Of a stretch of DNA of 64,000 nucleotides, positions 18,620-29,800 are shown piece by piece. Every line of letters starts with the position of its first letter. Within the stretch, counting starts at the first letter, position 1. Made by a program: the position numbers and the translations under genes. Below the pieces are notes generated by a model. That model was not told the DNA's origin. It saw only the letters and a list, made by a program, of their open reading frames with translations, and ran no database searches. The DNA comes from Oopsacas minuta. Taxonomy: Eukaryota; Porifera; Hexactinellida; Lyssacinosida; Leucopsacidae. Location of the stretch: assembly GCA_024704765.1 (NCBI GenBank), contig JAKMXF010000033.1:248001-312000 (forward strand). Reading direction: 5' to 3'.

Positions 18620-20159
18620 ATGGCATCGAGTCATACAAAAGAGGGCCTTGAGCATAAGTTCATAAACTGTATGTTATTGTCTGGAGTTGGAGATGCTCTG
18701 GGCTATAAAGATGCAGAATTTGAATTCTGTCGGTCCGGTAGAGCTATTCAGGAAGCTGTAACAGCACTAGGGGGATTATCTGCTATGACACCATCAGCCA
18801 GTAAGATGACAGTAAGTGATGACACTGTTATGCATCTAGCAACTGCAGAAGCTCTTGTATCTGATTATACTACTGGTGAAGAATTGTACGGGAATCTAGC
18901 TAAGAGCTATAAGGAGTGTATGAAGTACGTTTCAGTAGATGCTGGTTATAAGAATCACAGATAGCGCTATCCTCTAGAAAACGGTTCTCATATATTCTTG
19001 TCTATTTATCCCGGTTCTTATAGCCGGTATCCACTGTATTACAAAATATCTATACACCATTTACTGCATAATTCCTTCTGAAGGGATATGTCTGGTAGAG
19101 CTCCTGGCAATACGTGTAAGGCTACTACTATAATGCTAAAGCCTGGGATAGAAAATGGTTATATGATACCATTTAACCCTAGAGGAGGAGGGTGTGGAGC
19201 AGCTATGAGAGCTGTCCCTATAGGACTATTGTACCATCGTCCTGATGAGCTAAACAACTTGGTACGTGTAGGAATAGAATCCGGTAGAATGACACATAAC
19301 CATCCAACTGGGTGAGTGTGTAGAGATGATAAATAAGAGTAAATGAGTAATATACTAAGTGTGTTATTAGGTTTCTGGGATCTATGACTGTAGCTCTGTT
19401 CGTATCTTATGCTATACAAGGAAAGGATGTAAGAGAGTGGGGAGAAGGACTGCTACACACTCTAGACATAGCTAAGCAGTATTGTGAGGAGCAGAAGAGG
19501 GACTGGGAACTGATTAAGGAGAATTGGAGTTATTTTGAGGATTCATGGAAGAAATATCTAACAAAAATAGGATTCTTATCCTCTACAGAAGGAGCTACCC
19601 AATCCTATGATTTTGTGTGTATAATATTAATTATACTATTAATGCTTTTCATTTCATTAGTTTGTGTTTAGAGTTTAGATGTGAATGCAACTGATTATGA
19701 TAAGTTTGTCAAAAGTGTTAGCCACAACGGGACAGGAGGATCTAGCGGACATGATGCTCCTATGATTGCTTATGACAGTATAATGAGGATTTATATAAGT
19801 TAGTCTAATACAGCTGTTCCCAACCTGGGGTCATGAATCCCTTGGTGGTCATGGAAGACAGTAGGTTGTCAATTGCATTATATGGTTATTATAATACTCT
19901 ATTTATAGTGCCAGAGCCAGTGGAAGGTCCTTACTCTCGTTGGGAGAGACTGTGTAGATACGGTATGTTCCATGGAGGAGACAGTGATAGCACTGGCATA
20001 ATAGCAGGAGCATGTTACGGAGCTATGTACGGACGGGAGGGAGTACCTCTTAACAACTACATACAGCTGGAGTATAGAGATAGACTGGAGAGATTGGGGA
20101 AGTTACTCTACTCGAAATCTCAGAAAGTAATTAAAGAAGTTACGAAAAGCTCTATCTGA
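18620..20159 (+). CDS. ADP-ribosylarginine hydrolase (ADPRH) copy 3, with an extra intron
   Basis: Five exons: 18620-18924, 19084-19311, 19371-19614, 19672-19798 and 19909-20159; 384 residues, near the usual family length (about 357). It has [41 protein letters not shown] and GGDSDSTG. Unlike copies 1 and 2, the exon 3 region is broken by a 57-bp intron (19615-19671, GTGTGT...TTTAG) in the variable loop after the WKKY helix. The C-terminal tail is short and basic. Its last intron contains a short hAT-like remnant. Exon 1 is as diverged from copies 1 and 2 as those are from each other. Confidence 0.9.
19814..19860. repeat. Possible hAT-type transposon end remnant
   Basis: TTCCCAACCTGGGGTCATGA followed by CCCTTGGTGGTCATGG resembles the terminal region of MER5/Charlie-like hAT elements (consensus CAACCTGGGGTC...ACC). 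It lies in the last intron of ADPRH copy 3. The resemblance is from memory of the motif only, and no second end or 8-bp duplication was found. Confidence 0.35.
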
Positions 20160-20291
20160 TAAAAGCGTAGATAGATTGTAGATTTCATCTTGAATATATT
20201 ATTTATTTTGATGTGATATGTATACACACCTATGTTACCTATAATAGCAATATCTAAGCTAGCTTATATACACTTTTGTAACTCCCACTAA

Positions 20292-21149
20292 ATGGCTGCT
20301 ATACAGAAAACAATAAGACATGTAGTATCAACAACTAAGACTGCTCAGCCTCTAGCTCCATACAGGTAATAGCTTATCTTGTCTAAAGTTGAATGCTGTT
20401 ATTATCATTTGTACATAGTAAGGGAATACGAGTAGACAAGACACTATATGTATCAGGTCAGATCGGTCTTGATCCTAAGGTGAGAACAAATATATTAAAC
20501 AGCTGTTAGTGGTATTTATATTATTGTACTTTGTTATAGACAGGCGAGTTTTCTGGAGAGGATGTAGAGTCTCAAGCTAAGCAGGTAACTCTCCACAAAT
20601 GGGCATATGGAAAGGGGGAACTTGTGCAAACCGTGTGAAAAATGTATAAAAAAAAGCGAATTCCTAGTCCAATACAATGTAACTCCCAAAACAGAGTATC
20701 AAATTTAGTTTGTGCATCTTATACTTTAAGAATTTATTATTACCTTAAACAGTGTATGGTGAATCTCGGCAGTGTATTAGAGGCAGGAGGTAGTTCTTTT
20801 GATAAAGGTAAGGTATTACCGGTTATAATTTGGATATTCTATTAATATTATTATTAGTTGTAAAGACTACTGTAATGATGGCTGATATAGCAGATTATGG
20901 AAAGATCAATGATATTTATGCTACTTGTAAGTTGGGGGTATTTCTTATAATATGAACGCTAATATATTATTTTCTATTAGATTTCCCTAATATCAAGCCT
21001 GCACGATCTGCTTATGCTGTTGCCGCGTTACCAAAGGTAACGATTGTTATTAAAATTTGTATATTTTAATCACATTTCAATAATCCGTTTAGAATGCTAA
21101 AGTTGAAATAGAAGCTATCGCTATTGTAGGAGATATGGCAGATGAATAA
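20292..21149 (+). CDS. RIDA: RIDA, 2-iminobutanoate/2-iminopropanoate deaminase (YjgF/UK114)
   Basis: Hydrolyses reactive enamine/imine intermediates made by PLP enzymes. Seven tiny exons: 20292-20365, 20419-20479, 20540-20584, 20753-20807, 20858-20926, 20981-21036 and 21093-21149; 417 nt, 138 residues, matching the family length. Diagnostic motifs are LYVSGQIGLDPK, the CMVNLGSVLEAGGSSF helix, VVKTTVMMADIADYGKINDI, the active-site arginine in KPARSAYAVAALP, and KVEIEAIAI. All phases agree. No exon is long enough to be found as an open frame. It lies between the ADPRH cluster and eIF3h on the same strand. Confidence 0.95.
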
Positions 21150-21376
21150 TCTAACCTCTTTTGTGGACTTAAATGAACCCATTATTATCACTTCTTAGCA
21201 TTCCTTTACACTCAATCATTTATACATTTCTTAACTTTATGGGTATTTGTTTGCAAATATTTGCAAATTCTTGTATAGGTTAACCTGACCGCTTGCTACA
21301 ACCTTGTAATATACTCAAATCACTAATGTGTGTGTGAATATTACGTCATAATGTTTAGTTATTTAATTGAGTTTCA

Positions 21377-22931
21377 ATGGCTACATCTGATAAGAAAGTA
21401 GAAGCAGGGAGCTATGCTAAAGCATCAGATCCCGCTGATAAACAGAGAAGAGTTCAAGAAGCAGCTGAGAAAGAATCTCCCCTAAATATACATATAGAAT
21501 GTTCTGTAAGTAAATTACTTAATGATAATAATAAAGTTAATATATCAGAGTTTTTAGGCTCTAATGAAAATAGCTACTCACTGTTTTGAGAAGTCTTCTG
21601 ACGAACAAGTAAACGGATTCTTAGTCGGGAATTTACGACCTCATTACCTAGAAGTAACTAACGCATTTCCTTTACCAGACATTCCAGCAAGTAATTACAG
21701 TAACTATGGACTATTGATTGTTTGTATTAGTGTTTATATCTATGTTTAGCTCCAGATGACTATCAGAGTAAAATGTTGAAAAATTTCAAAGATTCAGGAT
21801 TAGATTTCATTATAATAGGATTCTATCAGTCCGTACAGTTTGGTGACATAGATACTTCTGAGCTTTTCACTACTCTATACGATTATATTGTATCATTTCA
21901 ATCTGCTGCAGCTGTCTTGTTCGGTATGTTTATTCAGCACTCTGAAAACCTCTCACAGTTGACAGCCATTCCATGGACCCTTGGTGCTCCAAGAACGACA
22001 GTAGGGGGCCCACAGAATGTGTTAAAATTGGTATTAGGGGTCAACAGCTGATATAGACTGTGCTAGCTATCTCGGACAGCTTTTGAATGCCCTTTATTAA
22101 TTCAGCATTATGTTATAGACATTGATCAAGCAAAACAGGGCAATCTAGAGCTACATGCTTACAGAGTAAAGAGTGATCCATTCGCACAGAAATATAAAGA
22201 TAACTTCACCGCAAGACAGTGAGTAGAGTGTCATGGTATTTACCTTATAATTACTATGTATTAATACAGGTTGAATGAGAAGGGAATAAGGTTTAATGAT
22301 CTCTTTCATGAATTGGAGATTTGCTACAAAGCTTCGCCTCTGAGCTCTTCTCTGTTATACGAGCTAATGCAAGATTGTATACCACCCAGTTCTTCAGATT
22401 CTCTTAATATTTTACATCCGTGAGTAACATTATATCTTTGATAAATAGTGGTCTATTTATTGTGATATCGGAGTAGATCTTATTTGGATTCTTCAGTACA
22501 GTCACTTATGAAGGATATAGAGGTAGTATCTCAAGAATTTGGTGCTATAACAAAGGAACAGAGGAGGAATTATAGTTTAGAGAAAGACAGGAAAACGTTG
22601 GTTACTAAAAGGGTAAGTAACAGTCAACTTTCGTTATATCGAAGTCTATCGATGTAATTATCGCGGGTCCCTTTAGCTTCGATATAACTGAGTTGACTGT
22701 ATTTCTGTTTTATAGAGGGAAGAGAATGAGAAGAGACGAGATCAAGGGATGAGACAGCTACCCACATACACACCAGATGATCTAGACAGACATGTAGATC
22801 GTCCTATCCCAGTTAGTCACTACAACAGATTAGTTCTTAGTTTCCAGTTAGAATCTCATGCTAAACAAGCTCAGCATCTAGCAGAAACAGGGCTAAATAA
22901 GATGGCCCTAGCAGAACTACTCAATAACTGA
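21377..22931 (+). CDS. EIF3H: eIF3 subunit H
   Basis: MPN-domain (non-catalytic) subunit of translation initiation factor 3. Seven exons: 21377-21505, 21558-21690, 21750-21923, 22119-22218, 22270-22419, 22477-22612 and 22716-22931; 1038 nt, 345 residues (human about 352). It shows the MPN strand pattern (VNGFLVGNLRPHYLEVTNAF, then FIIIGFYQSVQFGDI), the LELHAYRV segment, and the C-terminal LVLSFQLESHAKQAQHLAE helix seen in the family. The JAMM metal ligands are absent, as usual for eIF3h. Intron 6 is a minimal family A MITE. Intron 3 contains a GC-richer repeat-like stretch of unknown origin (about 21955-22045). Confidence 0.9.
22621..22699. mobile_element. Minimal MITE, family A, in eIF3h intron 6
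   Basis: CAGTCAACTTTCGTTATATC at the left and GATATAACTGAGTTGACTG at the right, TA at the right junction, 79 bp in all. The 103-bp intron (22613-22715) is little more than a donor, the element and a polypyrimidine-AG. This is the shortest complete copy in the window. Confidence 0.85.
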
Positions 22932-23166
22932 CCTGTGTATCTATACCTGTAGCGATTATTAGTATTAAATTATTAATGGGTACAATGATCTAGTAATTCC
23001 GTAGCTATGACGAGAAGTAAAAAATGTGTCCTACATTCCTACAAGTATTCAAATTTTGGATTTTCTAATAAGTTTGCAATTATAATTCTCGATAATATTA
23101 AAATTGTATATTTTAAAGCTCTGATAAATGATCACTAGTGCGCCTTCGATTCCAGAACTCATTCTC

Positions 23167-23568
23167 TTACTCCAAAGTTATATCTGTTGCATTCCAATTA
23201 CATATTGCAAAGTGTGTAGCCCTAAATAGTATCACTGATACTCTATACTCTTCCAGTATTATATTCTCAATGGCAAAGCCGAGTCCTGTCCCTTCCCATT
23301 TAGCAGTTAGTTCAACATAGCTCTCCTTATTATATACAATTTTAGGTCTGTAGGGGTACACAAAAAGCGACCCTAGTTCCCTCTAGCAAAATCTGTACGT
23401 ATTAATTGTGTCTTGTCATATGGTAATAAAATATTCCATGTGATTATTAGTTCTCCTAGAATCATGACAATTCTTCACATAGAAGCCACTGCTATACTTA
23501 ACCTTATCAGTTCTTGACAGTGCAATAGTCTTTGTTAAGTGCAGAGTTAAATGTATAGATTTTTCAAT
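23167..23568 (-). CDS. Putative small gene of unknown function (3' part)
   Basis: Two open stretches look coding. The 3' exon 23382-23167 (72 codons with stop) follows a good acceptor (TTTTGCTAG) and contains VYPYRPKIVYNKESY and VELTAKWEGTGLGF. An upstream exon of at least 23568-23503 (or to 23479) follows an ATTTAG acceptor and is in phase. No start codon exon was found, and the family is not recognised. It lies head-to-head with RB1CC1, whose start codon is at 23811. It may be a real small gene, a pseudogene, or chance; base composition and the high content of aromatic and charged residues favour coding. Confidence 0.35.
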
Positions 23569-23810
23569 CTAAATAATGTACCCTGCATTTGCAATTATTG
23601 CTCTAATCGAGTGTATATTTACATAACTTTATCACGCTTGGTATTTATGCGTTATACTGTAAATATGATCCCTGGTGTATTAGGTTAATGCTGTCTAGTA
23701 TATAAGCTTTCCAATCGAGCTCATGCCTCGCCAAAATACACAAACAACAACAGCTATCTAAACAACAAGCACACCTCATTTACTGAAAACAATTTGTCCA
23801 AGCACTTCTA

Positions 23811-26800
23811 ATGCTACACATATTTTATGTAAATATCGGGCAGCTGATAAAACTGGAGAACCTCAACCTGGCAGCTGGAAGGTAATTATTTCCACAGTTT
23901 ATAATCGTAAAATCTCGTATATTTCACTAAAATATGTAGCTTCAGTGGAACATCGTTAATAGGAATACGGCTAATACGAATTTCCGGATAAGACGAACAA
24001 ATATTGGCACACAATCAGGTCCTTACAGTGGATATTCAATTGGTATTACTCCGGATAAGGCGAACAAAATTTGACCTTCCGTTGGTGTTCGTATTAACGA
24101 AGTTCCGCTGTATTTACCTTACATGCATGTGGCGGATATTTACAATTGAATGGGATTTTGTGTAATAATTGACTAAAATATGCGTTTGAATTCAGACCTT
24201 TTTAATTGTTTTAAGATGTTCAATTAAGAAGGCATAATTATATGAACATTAGCTTCTAGAATAATTACGAGCTAATCTATTCTATAATTAGAATTACAGC
24301 CCTTGGATTAGAAATATTTCTGCTAAATAATATGATATACACGACACAGCATCCTATTGTTTCGAATTTTGCTGTTTATTTGCTTTCCTTCCTTTTCCTA
24401 TGAGTGACAGAGACTTCTTGTAATTACGAATCTCTAAGTAAACTCTCTGGGATTTCTGAGCTCAATTGATAGGTATTCTCACAAACTATCTAACTTGTTA
24501 TAAAGTCCATCCGAAATTACGAAACCTTTCATTTTTCCTACAATTATGAAATAAGATAAAGTCAATGATCGCTCAATGTATTTAATACGTACACATTTCT
24601 AAGGATTTATTCCCATTATTACTGTACAATTTTATGCCATATACTAGCCACTAATATGATAAATACGATAAACAAGCTACGTAGAAAAGTGAATTTCCTT
24701 ACACTAGGAAATGATGTTAATCACTCAAATAGTGTACTTATTTCCTCATATACTCCTCCCTGCCCACTGTGTCTATCTGCTAATATGCTCGTTAGATATG
24801 AATATATATGTCGCATTCTTTTCACTGCATGATTAGCTCGTGTATCGTGCTATTACTTTATGCTATAGAGTTATGTAATGATTATTATCCAATTTTTAGT
24901 GTGTCAGATCTCCAGAGCAGTCTAGAGAATGAGACAGGAGTACCATCGCATAGCCAGCTCCTGCTGGTGTCAGGGGGCGTTACCATGGAGTCTTCACATA
25001 TCGTGTGTAATTATGGCGCTGGAACAGTGAGTAACCCTTAAATATTTCCCATTCCTATGATCCTATTCGTTGCTAGGAAGTGGTGATCCTTATTCATAAA
25101 TATTTCCTTCATGTAGGATACTAATCCAATATTCTTATTCTCCAAGACGATTATTGAGACATCAAATCCTCCAAACGTTATACCAACTGACAAAGGTACT
25201 TATCCTTGCGTTTATGACGCCACAAATATTTAATATTATTCCTTTGTATAGAGTTAGATGTACACAGCATCCTGAATAGGACTACAGCTCATACTAAATC
25301 TCTAGCAGCTCTGCAGCTTAAAACCAATGCAGCGCAGGTACGAACTATATCTGACCTACTTGTTACTAAATTAGTATCATAACACGTAATGCTATATCCT
25401 AATTAGAAATCTATACTTAGTACGACTAAATATGTATACGTGATTACGCATTTGACACAAGTTAATATTATAGGAGCTAGCTAAACATAGTCAACAGCTG
25501 GTTGAGGAATCTGAGGAATTAGCTCGTAGTCAGGCTCTACAGGGAAAAGGCTGGTATGCTGTCATGCAGAACTTAGACAGGAGTGTTAGGTATTTGTTTG
25601 TGACGTCACGATTATTGTATTCTACTGTTTTATGGCTGTTTCCTTTCTAAGAGCTTTCTCCACTCATTATGATAAATTGAAAGAAATGGTAGGCTCTATT
25701 CAAGAGAACAGATCTTACTATCAAACTCTATTATCTACGTAAGTTTTGGTAATTAATATACATAGAATATTGGAAGTTATATATTCTGTATTAGCTATGA
25801 AGAAGATCTGGATATTTTAAGGAAATTACCATTCTTTGATTGCTTCAATGCTAATTGTTCAGAGCTACTACTCGGCAGTTCCTTTGTAGCTCCCAAAGGG
25901 TTTACTTGTCTTCTCGACTGGATAGAAGCTCAGGTATGTATTTGATATAACTTTCTTTAATCTGAATAGTGTCTGTATGTTTATTTTGTATATTTTTAGG
26001 ATCCTAATTCGACTGTTGGACAGCTGGCTGAGGAGAGCCAAACAGGACTTTCTCAGGTAAATATCCCTAAGAGTATTCCTCTAAAGGCCCGATCTGGGGA
26101 AATTTTGCTGATATTATATGATGTATTGATATTATTGTGTATTAATAATACCTAACAATTATTTTAGTTCCAGAACAATGAAGAAATTAAATCACTTATG
26201 ATGACGTCACAGGAAATTATAGGTTAGCCTCTTATAACTGATGTTATACTTAATATCTTTATACATTTCTACGGTCATAGATTGTGTTGATAACGACAGG
26301 ATGAGGAAGATTAAAGGACTAGAAGAGAGGCTCAGGACATTGCAGAACTTTCTGAGAGGAGCTCAAGAGATCTTACAGTCACAAATAGACAGAGCAAAGG
26401 TAACTATTAGTCTAGACAGATTTAATATATTATAGCATACTTGTAGTAAATTGTAAATAGTTTCTCTGGCAATATATAATTGTGTTAGAACAATATTATC
26501 GATAAATCGATAATTGTGATTATCCTCCAGATATTTCTGACAATAGCTCATTGTATAATTGTATTACTCGCCTACTTTACCACAATTATTAGTGTCCTGA
26601 GTCATTATTCTTATGTGGAGCTAGTAGTCTATTTGTGTGGCAGATTATTTATAGCAGGCAGCCATACGGGTAATTATATTCAATCTATTGCTTGTGGTTG
26701 TATAATCTCTGCAATTCTTAGGGATTACAGCAGCAAAGCCATCGAGCAATAACAACAAATGATACGAGTATACTCCCAGACTTGTTTGATATACAACAAC

Positions 26801-29800
26801 AACAACTAACTGTTATGTACAATAACTGTCAACAACTTGTGTAAGTTCAATGTTCTTAAGCGGGTTCTAATAATTTGAGATATTTATGTGATTTATTGTC
26901 TGTAGAGATATCAGAGATAAGTTCTTTATGACTAAACAAGAACTCACTAATAACCTGCATCAGAGATTAATGTAAGTATTATTAAGAAATTTAATTTGGG
27001 GTTGATTATTAGCACGAAGGGGAGGGGAGGGGAGGAGAGGGAACATTGTCTCTCGCAGTTTTGGCACCTATAACGAGTAATGTCTACACAAACTCTATGA
27101 GAAATATCCATGAATTTCCATGTTTATTAATGTTATTAATTAGGTGGGTGAAATCAATAGAGAGTGAGTTAGTTAATTCTCATTCTAAATCTATTCTATT
27201 CATCGGTAACAGCAAGAGACTACACAAACGGTGAGTATTGATTTCAAAAATAATTGCTCGTATAAGTAATTGCGTTTATCTTTGGAAATTTTCGTTAGAT
27301 TCGAGATTTTGTCTCAGATCCATCAAGCCCCTACTATCTATATTAATTGTATTAATGAAGTGCTACGTAGAAGAGATTACTCAAAGCAATTCAATACGGT
27401 AATTATTATTATTTATTTCGGTGATATTTGAAATTATTATCTTTATTTGTGTACAGTGGTCTGGAGATGTAGCTAACCTCGCTACAACAGTGAGAGATAG
27501 CGAGTTGGAGAGTAGGAAAAGTTTCCTAGACGGGAATGGTTGGTAACAAATAAGTCATGTAATTATTCAACTAGTTAACGATAAATATTATTAATAGGCC
27601 ACCATTTTATTCTGAGTTTATTCCCTGGCATGGCAGATCTACCATCTTCATTTGCTGTGAGTTTTATTGACAAAACTGTCTACTTTGCACAGTAATTTAT
27701 TGCACGATTACTTAGACTAACATCAAACCTAAAATTGACGAAGCTCTACCTGATTTGCAAGTTGAGAGCATTTCTGAAGCTATGCAGAGATTTCCCAGTG
27801 ACCTCGCAGCCTCTATCAAGTAAGTATATACCATTTCTAGTTATTTGTAGGAATGATTTATACATGTTAATCCTCCTATGCGTGTCCTTATATTATTAGC
27901 TCATACATTCCTCATGATATATCTATGAAATTATTACATCTTTTAGCTTGAAGAATGATCAAGTATTATACGCTTCTACTACGAACCAAATGGTAAGCAT
28001 TTATAATAGGTTATTCGCAGTAGAACTCGGGTAAGATATACCCCTCAAAATTTAGTACGTACTAACCGAAAGTACGTCTTAAGTCGAGTTCTACTATATT
28101 CCCTTGTTCTGCTATTATCTTATTATTAACAGTTGCTTGAGGTTGTCTCATCTCTAACTTTTGAACTTTATGAGATAACTGGTAGCTTTTCTTTACAACT
28201 ATTAAAGTTTAACAAGTGAAACCTGAGATTTCTTTTGTAATTTACTAACAAAATTCATTGAAATATTATTCTATTTAGAGCACTCAAGAAGCAGACATAC
28301 TCCATCAACACAGTAAACATGTTGAACAACTAAATGAACAGATATTAAACATGAACAATGAACACGAAATTGAAAGATCTACATTACTAGCAACAATTGA
28401 ATCTCATAAGAAGCAAAATGAAGAGCTCTTAACTCAGAAAATTACTCTAGAAACGTCTCTCGCTGGTATTAACACACAGCTTACCGTAGCAATGAAGAAC
28501 TCAGATAAACTACACTCTCAATTGGAAGGTCAGACTGCGTCTGTTCATGCATACGAGGCTAGAGTTAACGAGCTTAACGAACAACTAGATATATTCCGCA
28601 GCGAGATGGAGGAGACAGTAAAATCTAATAAACAACTGACCACACAACAAGATGCTATAGCCCAGGCTTATCAAGTTGAAAAACTGAGAAATGAAGAATT
28701 GGAGTCCCGTATATCTGTTTCAGAGGATTGTCTTAAGAATGTGAGAGAGGCGTTTGGACATGAGACAGGTAATGATCTGCTAGGCAGTGAAGTACAGAGA
28801 GTAGTCTTAGAAAACCAATCTCTGAAGACTAGCTTGGAACAGGTGAACATGGACGTTAGTTTGAAGGAGAGCACTGGAGATGAATTGAAGAGGGAGGTAA
28901 ATACACTTAGGTCTAACCTAGAAACCATAGAGAAAGATAGGAATGTGTTACGTCACTCCCTGGATGAGGTTATGCAGGATAGCAAAGATTTGGGATTAGA
29001 ACGAGCAAAGTTTGAGAGAGATATCTACGCAGAGAGACACAAATGTGAGAGAGAACTGGAAAGACAGAGAGAAGAGATAGAACGACAACACTCTGCAAGA
29101 ATAGATAATGTATGTTTTTATTTATTTTATTTAGAATCTGTTTAACCGCACTGAATTACTGGAACAATCCCTTACAATCAATGAATCACACACACAGTTT
29201 AATATGCTGTATAGAACATAGCTAACGAACTGTTCTAATTGCAACTCAAGAATTTTCAATCCTTTTTGATATATTAAAATCTGTACTGCGGATAAACAGT
29301 ATTAATATTTGACCTACCAATTATGTAGATGAGAAGACTACATAATGGTGAGATAGTAGAGTTACGAGCTCAGTTATCAGAGCTGAGAGAGAAGAGAGAG
29401 AGTGAGAGGAGGACCAGTTGGAATCACAAAGAAGTTGAGACTATCAAGAAACTAGCAATAGCTAGCTCACCTCCTGGTACTGATACTGGTAACATGATGT
29501 TACTAGAAAATCTAGTACGTGAACATAAAGCTGAGCTAGAGGCTAAGGATAGAACTATAAAGGAAATGATACAGAGGGAGAATGCAGATACACTTTCTAG
29601 ACGGGAATTAGAAGCAAGGGTAAGATTTATACCTACCGTAAATGTAGCAAAGTTTCACCGGTTATATCAACTTCGAGTTGGCTGTACATTAAACTTGCAC
29701 GATCACTTTAGATACGGGATAATTCAAGAACTTCAGATGCTCACCATCGTTCTGAAATAATTATATCACAACAGCCTGGCTATGAGCAAGCTCAAGCTAC

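Noticed and set aside
14664-20159. ADPRH triplication as a purely collapsed or duplicated assembly error
   Set aside because: Exon 1, introns 1 and 3, spacers and tails differ clearly between copies, so they are distinct genes, although the shared tracts deserve long-read confirmation.
21955-22045. GC-richer patch in eIF3h intron 3 as an additional exon
   Set aside because: Its inclusion breaks the phase between exons 3 and 4, which otherwise join in frame across a conserved segment; it may be a repeat remnant.
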